A stretch of DNA of 64,000 nucleotides from Firmicutes bacterium CAG:24053_14 (GTDB taxonomy: Bacteria > Bacillota > Clostridia > Oscillospirales > Oscillospiraceae). Every line of letters starts with the position of its first letter. The stretch's first letter is position 1. This document shows, piece by piece, positions 52,323 through 60,818 of this stretch. Made by a program: the position numbers and the translations under genes. The stretch covers positions 114,349 to 178,348 of the forward strand of contig MNSZ01000064.1 of the NCBI GenBank assembly GCA_001916715.1, written 5' to 3'. Under the pieces are notes generated by a model. It did not search any database and was not told the origin of the DNA. It was given only the letters and a program-made list of their open reading frames with translations.

Positions 52323-54175
52323 GCCTTGTCCCTGTATTCGAGCATGCCGTAATCAACAAGCTTGTCATAGTTCATGTAGTAAAGATAATATCCGCCCACA
52401 TTGTGCTGAACGTCGTCGATCCTGACGCGGTAGCCGTCGTGGCGCACCATGAACGTGTCGAGAATGGAGTTGGGATTTGCCATGTACATTGCGTACTCGG
52501 GGTAGAAATAGCCGCAGAGCATGTGGTCTGCGCGCTTGTATATCGTTCGGAGAAAGTATTCAAGATCAAATCCGCTGTCGAGGTAATCGACGTGTATTCC
52601 GCGCTCGATCATGCGGTCATAGATCTCGAATGTGCTCATCAGGAGTTCGAAATAGGTGTGATACGTTGTGTCGCGGTTGTATATCGTGTCGAGGTTCTCC
52701 TGCGCGTTTCTGAGTGCAAAGGTGTAGTAGCGCTCGTCATCGACATACTTTGTTATCTCGTTCATCGAATAAGCCACCCAGTGATCCTTGTACTGAACAT
52801 AGTCGGCAGAGATAAAATGCTCAACGGCGCTTTTTGCCGCGTCGAGCCACTTCTCGTCCGAGGTGAGGGAGTAGAGCCTGCACAGTGCAAAGGTCGCCTC
52901 GCCGTCGTAATAAACGGTGCGGAACTGCTCTTTTTTGATAAACTCGCCGTCCAAAACGTGATAGTATTCGCCGCTGTTCTGATCGAGCATGGTGAGTATG
53001 CCGTTGCCGAGCTTTATGGCAAGGTCCTTGTATTTGTCCGAGCCGAACGCATCCATGTACTCGGTCAGCGCAACGACGGCAACGCCGCAGCCGCCGAGCT
53101 TGATCTCGTCCGATTTCTCCTCGTACAGATACGATATCTCGTCGTTTCGCTCGACTATTGCGTTTTCAACCATGTAATCTATAGCTCTGTCGATAACGGG
53201 AACAAGCTCTTCGTTGCCGGTCATCCTGTATTGGCAAACAAGGCTCCAAAGCGTGCTCGCGTGGCGGACAATGTTGTAATTATCAATATTCTTATCGAAT
53301 CTCGGATAGTAGCCGTAAACAAAGCTTCCGTCGTCCTTGACCTGGTCAATAAGGAAGCCAGAGGCGTTCTTGACAAGCTCGGCGGCGTACTCCTTGTCCA
53401 CGGTGTCGACCTTGCGCCTGCCGTAATCGTCAATGTCGCTTATGAGATCGTAAACCTCGTCGTTTTCATCGCACATCCAGCCGACGCATTTGAAAACAAC
53501 ATAGCTGTCCGGCAGGGAGGAGAGGGGGCTGCGTCCGGCTTTTTTCAGGTATGTGTTCAGATAACTTTCGTCAACACACTCGTTTTCGTAGTCGAGTATC
53601 TTGGCGCCGTTAAGCTCGGCTTCCAAAATCGCCGTTTCAAAGCTTTTGTCAAACGCTATGCCGTATCTGAAAAACTCGGGCCTGTAGTGGTGCAGCTCGG
53701 TTGAAAACTCGACCGTATCGTATGTTTTTGCCTCGCTCATGAGGTCGGCTTTGAGCCAAATAGCATTGTAATTTTCGTTTTCAATGAAGCTTTTTGCCTG
53801 ATTGTATGCGCTCAGCCATGCGGCTTTGCGGTCAACGCCCGTTCCGGTGAAAACCTTTGCGCGCTCCTCGCCGCTGCAAACGGAAAGAAACACAACGTTG
53901 TCCGGAAGCCCCTCTTCGATATCGCCCGATATCTCGTCGCTGCGCTTGTCCGAGAGCACCTGCTCGCGCAGAAGCTCGGCCTTCTTATCAAACGAAGCAA
54001 GCGCATCGTCCTTTTTGCCGGCGGAAACGAGATACAGGATCACCACCGCGGCGACTATGGCCAAAACAACTGCCGAACCGATGATAACGGCTTTTTTGGT
54101 CCGCGCTGCAAGCTGCTCGGCGGTAGGCTTTTTTGCGTGGTCAATGTGCTTTTTTCGTCTGCTGCGTCTGCTCAT
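52319..54175 (-). CDS. membrane-anchored alpha/alpha-toroid protein of the sortase locus, function unknown
   Basis: 618 residues. A basic cytoplasmic start (MSRRSRRKKHIDHAKK), a membrane segment (about 30-50), an N-terminal extracellular domain (to about 240), then helical hairpin repeats of six-hairpin-glycosidase type (YGYYPRFDKNIDNYNIVRHAS, GGCGVAVVALTEYMD, YYDGEATFALCRLY, DRDTTYHTYFELLM-like). The fold suggests a carbohydrate enzyme or polymer-modifying protein, but I cannot name the substrate. ATG 54175 follows GAGGTG. The coupled sortase suggests cell-wall work. Confidence 0.75.
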   Translation of the reverse strand: MSRRSRRKKHIDHAKKPTAEQLAARTKKAVIIGSAVVLAIVAAVVILYLVSAGKKDDALASFDKKAELLREQVLSDKRSDEISGDIEEGLPDNVVFLSVCSGEERAKVFTGTGVDRKAAWLSAYNQAKSFIENENYNAIWLKADLMSEAKTYDTVEFSTELHHYRPEFFRYGIAFDKSFETAILEAELNGAKILDYENECVDESYLNTYLKKAGRSPLSSLPDSYVVFKCVGWMCDENDEVYDLISDIDDYGRRKVDTVDKEYAAELVKNASGFLIDQVKDDGSFVYGYYPRFDKNIDNYNIVRHASTLWSLVCQYRMTGNEELVPVIDRAIDYMVENAIVERNDEISYLYEEKSDEIKLGGCGVAVVALTEYMDAFGSDKYKDLAIKLGNGILTMLDQNSGEYYHVLDGEFIKKEQFRTVYYDGEATFALCRLYSLTSDEKWLDAAKSAVEHFISADYVQYKDHWVAYSMNEITKYVDDERYYTFALRNAQENLDTIYNRDTTYHTYFELLMSTFEIYDRMIERGIHVDYLDSGFDLEYFLRTIYKRADHMLCGYFYPEYAMYMANPNSILDTFMVRHDGYRVRIDDVQHNVGGYYLYYMNYDKLVDYGMLEYRDKA

Positions 54176-54269
54176 TATGCACCTCAAGCAAATAAAAATA
54201 GGAATGGTTTACAACCACTCCTATTTTATATGCACTTAAGCAATAAGTCAACTAATCGCCCACATATGA

Positions 54270-55415
54270 TCAGTTATTTTCCTTCTTGCGATAAGTGGCA
54301 GTGAATGCTGCCAGGCTGACAACTGCAATAGCTGAGATCAGCACAATGTTCCGCTCGTCCCCCATTTTAGGATCGTGATGATCGTCATCGTCGTCCGAAT
54401 CTGAATCCGCGTCCGCATCGGCATCAGCATCAGCGTCGGCATCAGCATCAGCGTCCGCATCCGCATCGGCGTCGGCATCGGCGTCGGCATCCGCGTCCGC
54501 ATCGGCATCAGCATCCGCGTCGGCGTCCGCATCGGCATCGGCATCCGCATCCGCATCGGCATCGGCATCCGCATCCGCGTCGGCGTCCGCATCGGCATCG
54601 GCATCCGCGTCGGCGTCCGCATCCGCATCGGCATCGGCATCCGCATCGGCGTCCGCATCCGCATCGGCATCCGCATCGGCGTCCGCATCCGCATCGGCGT
54701 CCGCATCCGCATCAGCATCGGCGTCCGCATCAGCATCGGCGTCGGCATCCGCGTCGGCATCCGCGTCGGCATCCGCATCATCGTCAGCATCTGCATCCGC
54801 GTCGGAATCGCCGCCGTGTACACCATCTATGTTCAGGTGAACGACATGGCCTCCCAGATTGCTCATAAACATGTATGTAGCGTTGCCGGGAACATAGTCG
54901 GCAGCCGGACCGGACATGCCGCTGCTGGGATGCCATATGATGGCCTCTTCAACGGTGCTGCCGTAGATAAGATCCCAACCGTCAATGTCGGCTCCGTTGA
55001 CTTCGATCTTGATTACGCAGTCGGCAGGAAGCCTGAGCAGAGTACCGTATCCCACCGGGTTAATCACATCTTTGAAAGTGAGATAAGCCTTGTCAAAGGT
55101 AGAGCGCCAGAAAACGGTGTTGGTAACAGGCAGATATGCCGTAACGGTCACGGTAGCGTTGGCAGGGAGCTTTTCATAGCCATGCAGGCAAAGCAGGAAG
55201 TTGATGAAGTTTGCGTCGGGATACTCGGTGTTTTTAAGACCGATCCCCTCGAATACCGACATGACGGACGTAGCAGATTCTGTCTCGACCGCAGCGGTGG
55301 CATCGACTCCATCAGCGCTTGCATTGGTGCTCAGCACAAAAACAGCAAACAGAAAAACAGCAAGTACAAACAGTACGGTAAGCGCAGGCTTGCTGAACTT
55401 TTCTAATTTTACCAT
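54270..55415 (-). CDS. surface protein with long Asp-Ala repeat stalk and sortase-like sorting signal
   Basis: 381 residues from ATG 55415; a CTG 9 bases upstream is closer to the ribosome binding site. Signal segment (TVLFVLAVFLFAVFVLSTNASA), a folded domain (about 30-205; cargo or adhesin, not recognised), then about 135 residues of nearly pure Asp-Ala dipeptides, and a tail DPKMGDERN, a membrane segment (VLISAIAVVSLAAFTA) and RKKENN. The PKxGD-hydrophobic-basic tail looks like a sorting signal with Met in place of the usual Thr. The neighbouring class B sortase is the probable partner. Confidence 0.85.
   Translation of the reverse strand: MVKLEKFSKPALTVLFVLAVFLFAVFVLSTNASADGVDATAAVETESATSVMSVFEGIGLKNTEYPDANFINFLLCLHGYEKLPANATVTVTAYLPVTNTVFWRSTFDKAYLTFKDVINPVGYGTLLRLPADCVIKIEVNGADIDGWDLIYGSTVEEAIIWHPSSGMSGPAADYVPGNATYMFMSNLGGHVVHLNIDGVHGGDSDADADADDDADADADADADADADADADADADADADADADADADADADADADADADADADADADADADADADADADADADADADADADADADADADADADADADADADADADADADADADADADADADADADADSDSDDDDDHHDPKMGDERNIVLISAIAVVSLAAFTATYRKKENN
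54404..54810. repeat. about 400-base hexanucleotide repeat (Asp-Ala coding)
   Basis: Degenerate 6-base units GC(A/G)TC(A/C/G) run without break apart from one DDD interruption near 54780. Both Asp and both common Ala codons are mixed, which should limit slippage but still allows length change by recombination. Confidence 0.92.
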
Positions 55416-55771
55416 GCTATTCAGTTTTGTCCTCCTTTCCCCCAAAGATCCATACTAATACCTATACCGGCGAGCGTTATCCATGCGGCATCGATTATCT
55501 CTGCCTTTCGGCAGGGAAGCAGTCAGCCGTTGCTCACGGAAGCAGCCCGGCGGCTATTAATTAATATTGTACCTAATGATACTATATTGTAACCGAGAAT
55601 TCAAGACATATTATGGTAAAAATAGCTTTTTATAAGCAAAAAGCTATAAAAATTTGGTTAAAAATTTTGAAAGATATATACATTGGGCAAATTTTGTATA
55701 GAGTTGCACAAGCGCCGGGGCTGTGTTAAAATCAATGCGATATTTCAATTAATAATAAGGTAGGAGACACA
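55416..55771. other. 356-base region: leader of the Asp-Ala protein gene and promoter
   Basis: On the minus strand a promoter TTGAAT (55604-55599), 17 bases, TATCAT (55581-55576) precedes a roughly 150-base leader with hairpins CTGCCGAAAGGCAG (about 55500-55513) and CCGTGAGCAACGG (about 55531-55543). The plus-strand half next to the kinase gene is AT-rich. I do not recognise the leader as a known riboswitch. Confidence 0.5.
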
Positions 55772-56638
55772 ATGGAAAAACTGCCTAAGCTGCCGAGAAT
55801 GGCGGCTGTTCATGATCTGTCCGGAATGGGAAAATGCTCGCTTACAGTTGCTCTTCCTATAGTTAGCGCAACGGGAGTTGAGTGCTGCTGCATACCGACG
55901 GCGCTTTTATCCACCCATACCGGCGGCTTCACTGACTGGACGTTTACCGACCTGAGCGGGGATATAGTTCCGATCGCCGAGCATTGGCACAGCCTGGGAC
56001 TAAGGTTCGATGCAGTATATTCCGGCTATCTCGCCTCCGAGGCACAGGGAGAGCTGCTCGAGCGCGCGATCGAGCTTCTGAAAAACGACGAGACGCTCGT
56101 CATTGTCGATCCTGCCATGGCCGATAACGGCAAATACTATGCAAATCTCGGCGATAAAATGACCGAATGCTTCCGCCGCCTTATAAAAAAGGCCGATATC
56201 ATAACGCCGAATATAACCGAGGCATGCTTCCTGACCGGTATGGAATACAGACCCGGTACTCACAGCATGGCGTATGTCACTGAGCTTATCGACAGGCTCT
56301 CCGAGCTGGGGCCGAATTTTGTTGCCGTGACGGGTGTCAGCGCAGAGCCGGGGAAGGTAGGTATAGTTGCGCGCGATAACAAAAGCGGCCGGCTGTGTTC
56401 AGTCATGAACGAGGCTCTCGACGGCACCTTCCACGGTTCGGGAGATGTCTTTGCCTCGGCCTTTGCGGCACTTTTGACTCGCGGAGCGGCTCTTGAGGAT
56501 GCGCTCAATGCCGCAGAGAAATTTGTCACCGCCGCGATAGAACGCACCGCAAAGCGAAATACGCCTCGCCATTACGGGCTCGATTTCGAAGGCGTCCTGC
56601 CCGAATATATAAAAATTTGCAGCAGGCTGTTCGAGTAG
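55772..56638 (+). CDS. pyridoxamine/pyridoxal kinase
   Basis: 288 residues, ribokinase fold. Phosphorylates B6 vitamers to make PLP or PMP. SGMGKCSLTVALPI at the N-terminus, CCIPTALLSTHTGGF (PdxK/PdxY-type substrate region), TPNITEACFL, and the active-site GTFHGSGDVFASAF with the catalytic Asp. AGGAGA upstream. It precedes the second dehydratase-like cluster by about 180 bases and has its own start region, so a functional link is not implied. Confidence 0.92.
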   Translation: MEKLPKLPRMAAVHDLSGMGKCSLTVALPIVSATGVECCCIPTALLSTHTGGFTDWTFTDLSGDIVPIAEHWHSLGLRFDAVYSGYLASEAQGELLERAIELLKNDETLVIVDPAMADNGKYYANLGDKMTECFRRLIKKADIITPNITEACFLTGMEYRPGTHSMAYVTELIDRLSELGPNFVAVTGVSAEPGKVGIVARDNKSGRLCSVMNEALDGTFHGSGDVFASAFAALLTRGAALEDALNAAEKFVTAAIERTAKRNTPRHYGLDFEGVLPEYIKICSRLFE

Positions 56639-56713
56639 TCGAACAGTGCCTTGACCAAGTGTTCGGGAACTGAAAATTGGCAAAATAAATTTTGAAATAC
56701 TTTTGACATAAAC

Positions 56714-56743
56714 TTGACATATCGACTAAACCTAAAGTATAAT
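56714..56743 (+). promoter_or_regulatory. promoter of the second dehydratase-like unit
   Basis: TTGACA (56714-56719), 18 bases, TATAAT (56738-56743), about 75 bases upstream of the start codon. Confidence 0.85.
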
Positions 56744-56816
56744 TGCGTGAAGGGGTATGGGAAACCATACTGGAAACTGGTAAGCAAAAATTTTAAATAA
56801 GCGGAAGGGGTTGCAA

Positions 56817-58004
56817 ATGAAAGACCTAAAACATCTGATCTATTTTGAAAACCTGCTGCAGGACGCTCAGAACGAGCTTGTCACCAAGGCAGTGGAGGAT
56901 GGGCAGATAGCACTCGGTTACAACTGCTATTACATACCCGAAGTCCTTCTCAATCTTGAAGGCTGCTTCTCTTCAAGACTTCGCGCTCCCAATTGCACGT
57001 CCAGCGATATTGCAAACTACTACATGACAAACCGTACCTGCCCCTATGCACGCTCCATTCTCGAGCGCGCCATCGAAGGCGGATACAACTACCTCAGCTG
57101 CCTGTTCGGCGCGGAAAGCTGCGCGACCATGGAGCGTATGGAAGAGCACTTCTTCCTCATCAATCCCGTTAAGCACGACGGATTTTTCGTCACCCAGATC
57201 GATCCTCCCATGAAGGGCGATCAGACCAACCTTGATTACTACAAAGCTCAGCTTAAGCTCAAGGTCGTTGACGAGATGAAGAACCGTCTTGGCGTTGATG
57301 TCTCCGATGAGGCTATGCGCAAGGCTATCGAGCAGCACAACGAGCTCAGCCGCATCATCACCGAGATCGGCAACTTCCGCAAGCTCGATAATCCGCCCAT
57401 CACCGGCTATGAGTTCCATGTCATCCAGCTCGTAAGCCAGGTCTGCCCCCATAAGCTGATCCTGCCTTACCTCAAGGAGACTCTTGAAGAGCTCAAGACC
57501 CGCGAGCCGGAAGAGAAGTTCCCGTTCCGCGCCCGCGTTGCACTTGTCGGAAGCGAGGTCGATGACCCCGAGTTCACAAAGCTTATCGAAATGTGCGGCG
57601 CAATGGTCGTTGCCGACCGCTACTGCTTCGGTTCGTTCCCCAGCAGAGAGCAGATTGAGATCAAGGAAGGCGAGACCGCGTTCGACGCCATCTGCCGCCA
57701 CTACCTGTACTGGAACCAGTGCGCGCGCTTCATGGACGGCTTCAAGATCGACCAGCGTCACGCTATCGCGGCCCAACTCGTTGAAGATTTCAAGGCTGAC
57801 GGCATCATATACGAAAACATGAAGTTCTGCGAGTTCTGGAGCTATGAGAAGGTTCTTGCAAACCACATCTTCACGAACGAAAAGCACATTCCTTGCTGCA
57901 CTATCGAGAAGGAGTATTCCCTCGGCGCAGTCGGACAGCTTCGTACACGTTTCCAGGCGTTCATCGAATCCCTGGAGATCAAGTCCATTCAGGGAGGTAA
58001 GTAA
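56817..58004 (+). CDS. 2-hydroxyacyl-CoA dehydratase-like small subunit, unit 2
   Basis: 395 residues, a close paralogue of the 13487 protein: the MKDLKHLIYFENLL start, the cysteines at 37, 50, 75 and 102, and KFCEFWSYE near the C-terminus are all retained. Cys60 is shared with unit 1 only. ATG 56817 follows GGAAGGGG. Its stop overlaps the start of the large subunit (TAATG), so equal amounts are expected. Substrate unknown. Confidence 0.86.
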   Translation: MKDLKHLIYFENLLQDAQNELVTKAVEDGQIALGYNCYYIPEVLLNLEGCFSSRLRAPNCTSSDIANYYMTNRTCPYARSILERAIEGGYNYLSCLFGAESCATMERMEEHFFLINPVKHDGFFVTQIDPPMKGDQTNLDYYKAQLKLKVVDEMKNRLGVDVSDEAMRKAIEQHNELSRIITEIGNFRKLDNPPITGYEFHVIQLVSQVCPHKLILPYLKETLEELKTREPEEKFPFRARVALVGSEVDDPEFTKLIEMCGAMVVADRYCFGSFPSREQIEIKEGETAFDAICRHYLYWNQCARFMDGFKIDQRHAIAAQLVEDFKADGIIYENMKFCEFWSYEKVLANHIFTNEKHIPCCTIEKEYSLGAVGQLRTRFQAFIESLEIKSIQGGK

Positions 58005-59608
58005 TGATGTTCGATAAAGTAATAGCAGCTGTTGATAAAAAGCTTGAACGCTTTGATCCCATATGGCAGGCCGAGAACGGCGTAGGCGGCCAGAGAGACC
58101 GTTACTACGACAAGACCGGCGTTGCAAAATGGCGTGAGTGGCGCGGCGTTAAGGACACCATGGTCGACTACGGCGCATGGCTGAAAAACCTCGCTTCCAT
58201 GGCAATGATGGTCGCATCCGCTCCGATCCCCTGCCTCAAGGGCTTCTGGGAGTATCGCTGGATGGGCTCTTACCTCGGCACATTCATGTTCATTGACCGC
58301 CTGTTTGAAGGCTTCCGCGGCTACGAGCTGGTCACGGCGCACAAGTGCATGCACGCTATCGTTCGCAGCCTGACCAAAAAAATTGCGCTGATTATGTCCA
58401 ATGACCGACGCCTCGGCGGCGGCAAGGATACCGACCGTATCGTTCCTATGGATGAGGTTATGCCACCGTTGTTCATGATGGGCTTTAAGGAGCTTATCCC
58501 AATTCCTCTTCAGACGCTTCCTGAATTCATAGTTTGCGACGTTGATCAGCACCTGGATCCGTACTATATAGATGTTGCCGAATCTTTCGGCCTTCCAGCC
58601 GACGTCTGCTCTCGCTGCGCGGCCGAGACCGGCGTTGCGCTCGACGATGCATTCCCACTTGTCGGAAAGGCAATGCTCTCGACAAACATGCCCTGCAACG
58701 CATCCGAGGCAACCTCGATGTTCCAGCGTCGCCGCATAGGTATGCCTGACTTCCCTGTTACAATGGCTATGATCCACAACGAGCCGGGCGCGCATCCGTA
58801 TTCTACTCAAGTACTCAAAGATGCAATCGCTTTCGTGGAAAAAGAGTACGGCGTGAAGTACGACTGGAATAATCTCTTTAAGTACGCAAAGCTCATGAAC
58901 GAGCAGAACACCATTGAGCTTGAAAAGTGGGACTACTTCAAGACCCCGTATTCGGCTCTGTGCGGCATTGCCGAGACGCTTTATCGTTTGTATGCATGGG
59001 CATCCGCAAACGGTACCGATCCTTACTTCAACAAGGTCGACCGTCAGGTCATCAAGATCATGCGCAAGGCGTATGAAGAGAAGAAGGAGCCGTTCGGCGG
59101 CAAAACCCGTCACCGTGCATTCCTGTGGGGACCCTCCGCTGTTTACTACACCGATTTCCCGACATGGACTCAGAACTGCTGGGGCATCAATATCGTCCTG
59201 AACATGGACTCCACCATGGGTCACAATATGATCAACACCGAAGATCCCGACGAGGCGATCAAGGATCTTGCTCTGTTCTCCGAGAAGGCGACCATGCGTC
59301 ACCACGCCGTCGGCGGCTGGGACAATGTCAACGCCATCTGGGAGTGGGCAAAGAACTTCAACTGCGACATGGTCCTCATGAACGACAACATCGCCTGCAA
59401 GGGCATGCTCGGCGTTCACGCTCTCATGGAAGAGCAGGCAAGGGACCTCGGCTTCCACTTCATCTTCATCGAGCATGACCTTGAAGACTGCCGTACCGTT
59501 TCCCGTCAGGATATGCGTAACTGCGTAAACGGCTACATGTCCGTCGTTCTGGGCGAGGAGCCTCTTGACCCCACGCTCGTTGAGTTTGACGACAGCGCCG
59601 CATATTAA
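58004..59608 (+). CDS. 2-hydroxyacyl-CoA dehydratase-like large subunit, unit 2
   Basis: 534 residues; REWRGVKDT (about 43), a CSRC pair, MPCNASEATS and IACKGMLG correspond to the cluster-region cysteines of unit 1. The N-terminus differs from the other two large subunits. GGAGG lies upstream. ATG 58004 or 58007 could serve as start. Confidence 0.84.
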   Translation: MMFDKVIAAVDKKLERFDPIWQAENGVGGQRDRYYDKTGVAKWREWRGVKDTMVDYGAWLKNLASMAMMVASAPIPCLKGFWEYRWMGSYLGTFMFIDRLFEGFRGYELVTAHKCMHAIVRSLTKKIALIMSNDRRLGGGKDTDRIVPMDEVMPPLFMMGFKELIPIPLQTLPEFIVCDVDQHLDPYYIDVAESFGLPADVCSRCAAETGVALDDAFPLVGKAMLSTNMPCNASEATSMFQRRRIGMPDFPVTMAMIHNEPGAHPYSTQVLKDAIAFVEKEYGVKYDWNNLFKYAKLMNEQNTIELEKWDYFKTPYSALCGIAETLYRLYAWASANGTDPYFNKVDRQVIKIMRKAYEEKKEPFGGKTRHRAFLWGPSAVYYTDFPTWTQNCWGINIVLNMDSTMGHNMINTEDPDEAIKDLALFSEKATMRHHAVGGWDNVNAIWEWAKNFNCDMVLMNDNIACKGMLGVHALMEEQARDLGFHFIFIEHDLEDCRTVSRQDMRNCVNGYMSVVLGEEPLDPTLVEFDDSAAY

Positions 59609-59626
59609 TAGGAGGATAAGGTAATA

Positions 59627-59800
59627 ATGAAAACTGTTGCAAAGATAGGCGGCAAAGTCGCCATGTTCGCATTCCTCGCTTTTGTCGGAACCTTTACCCT
59701 GTATATGACCAATGGAGAAAACAAGCTTATATACTATGTCATTCGCCCTCTGCTGAATAAGCACTACGACTCTCAGGTCCGCGACCGCAGAATCGTATGA
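59627..59800 (+). CDS. small single-pass membrane protein of the dehydratase cluster (type 2)
   Basis: 57 residues: MKTVAKIGGK, a hydrophobic segment (VAMFAFLAFVGTFTLYM, about 11-27), then ENKLIYYVIRPLLNKHYDSQ and a basic end. AGGAGG precedes the ATG. It shares the KLxxxVxxPxLxxHYD motif with the protein at 16327-16539 in the same position after the large subunit, so it is a real and conserved gene. No described family known to me. Confidence 0.82.
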   Translation: MKTVAKIGGKVAMFAFLAFVGTFTLYMTNGENKLIYYVIRPLLNKHYDSQVRDRRIV

Positions 59801-59822
59801 TCCGATATCCGCATAACACATA

Positions 59823-59857
59823 GCAAAAAGACTCCCTGTTACTGGGAGTCTTTTTTA
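59823..59857 (+). terminator. intrinsic terminator of unit 2
   Basis: Stem AAAAAGACTCCC/GGGAGTCTTTTT followed by TT. It separates unit 2 from the CooC-unit 3 operon. Confidence 0.92.
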
Positions 59858-59955
59858 TGAACAAACTAATTGACAATTTTGTTGAAAGTGTATAGTGTTG
59901 TGCATTTTTCGCTCAAAAAAACCTGAATTTTTCATATAAATAGCAGCATATTCTC

Positions 59956-59984
59956 TTGCAAATCAGAGGCATTTGTGTTAAACT
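59956..59984 (+). promoter_or_regulatory. likely promoter of the CooC-unit 3 operon
   Basis: TTGCAA (59956-59961), 17 bases, TAAACT (59979-59984). Weaker than the unit 2 promoter; TTGACA at 59870 is an alternative -35 but has a 15-base spacer. Confidence 0.55.
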
Positions 59985-60037
59985 GTTATCAAAATGCGTA
60001 AGGTATGTCAATGCGCAATTGAAGGGGGGACGTATTA

Positions 60038-60802
60038 TTGGAAAATAAAGCAAAGATCATCGCGGTCGCCGGTAAAGGCGGTGTCGGCAAGACGTCGATT
60101 TCGGCGTCGATCGTAAGGCTTCTGGTGGAAAATTTCCCGGATAAGAAGATCCTCGCGATAGATGCAGACCCTGCTGTCGGCCTGTCGGTCGCTCTGGGCG
60201 TTGATGTCAAGCTCACGCTTGACGATATCCGCATGAGCATTGTTGACAGCGTCGAAAACGGCGAAACGAGAGAGGCGCTCGAGCTTTTGAGCGAAGCGAG
60301 ATTCAAGATCTTTGACGCACTGGTCGAAATGCCCGGCTTTGCATTTCTCGGCATCGGCAGACCTGAAAGCTCAGGCTGCTACTGCAAGGTCAATTCCTAC
60401 CTGAAGGAAGTTATCGGCATTCTGGCAAACAGCTTCGACTATGTCGTCATCGACGGAGAGGCCGGCATTGAGCAGATCCAGCGCCGCGTTATGGATAAGG
60501 TAACGCATCTGCTGCTTGTTACCGACCAGAGCAAGAAAGGCTGCCAGGTCGTATCGACGATCAAAAACGTTGCCGACGAGCTGATAGTTTACGATAAGAT
60601 AGGCGCCATAGTAAACCGTATGACAAATCCCGAGCTTGCAGAGCTCATCACTGTGCCCGGTGTTGACATCGTGGCGCGCATCCCTGCGGACAATGCTTTT
60701 GCCGCAAACGACATAAAGGGTCAGAGCGTGCTTAGCCTGCCCGAAGATTCTCTTATGCTCAACGGAGTAAAGGAAGCACTCCAAAAAATAGAAATTCTTT
60801 GA
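60038..60802 (+). CDS. CooC-like MinD-family ATPase (metallo-enzyme maturation type)
   Basis: 254 residues. Deviant Walker A GKGGVGKTSIS, Asp in LAIDADPAVG, and a CYCK pair at about residues 113-115, matching the CxC metal site of CooC/AcsF, which insert nickel into CO dehydrogenase and acetyl-CoA synthase. No such Ni enzyme is in the window. TTG start after GAAGGGGGGA. The small subunit of unit 3 begins 16 bases after its stop, so this ATPase probably serves the dehydratase-like enzymes (cluster assembly or electron activation), which is inference. Confidence 0.85.
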   Translation: MENKAKIIAVAGKGGVGKTSISASIVRLLVENFPDKKILAIDADPAVGLSVALGVDVKLTLDDIRMSIVDSVENGETREALELLSEARFKIFDALVEMPGFAFLGIGRPESSGCYCKVNSYLKEVIGILANSFDYVVIDGEAGIEQIQRRVMDKVTHLLLVTDQSKKGCQVVSTIKNVADELIVYDKIGAIVNRMTNPELAELITVPGVDIVARIPADNAFAANDIKGQSVLSLPEDSLMLNGVKEALQKIEIL

Positions 60803-60818
60803 AGAAGAGGTGTAACAT

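Noticed and set aside
54404..54810. Could the regular repeat be a CRISPR array?
   Set aside because: The period is 6 bases with no spacers, and it encodes Asp-Ala in the frame of a secreted protein. No cas genes are present.
54338..54826. Met/Pro/Arg-rich frame on the minus strand inside the Asp-Ala repeat
   Set aside because: An alternative frame of a 6-base repeat; periodic composition is enough to keep it open.
55440..55600. c-di-GMP or c-di-AMP riboswitch upstream of the surface protein
   Set aside because: The conserved core sequences of the known classes could not be found in the leader; only generic hairpins are visible.
57989..59821. Long minus-strand frames opposite units 2 and 3 (also 61991-63808 and 56973-58127)
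   Set aside because: Same shadow effect as above; no ribosome binding sites and no independent family signature.
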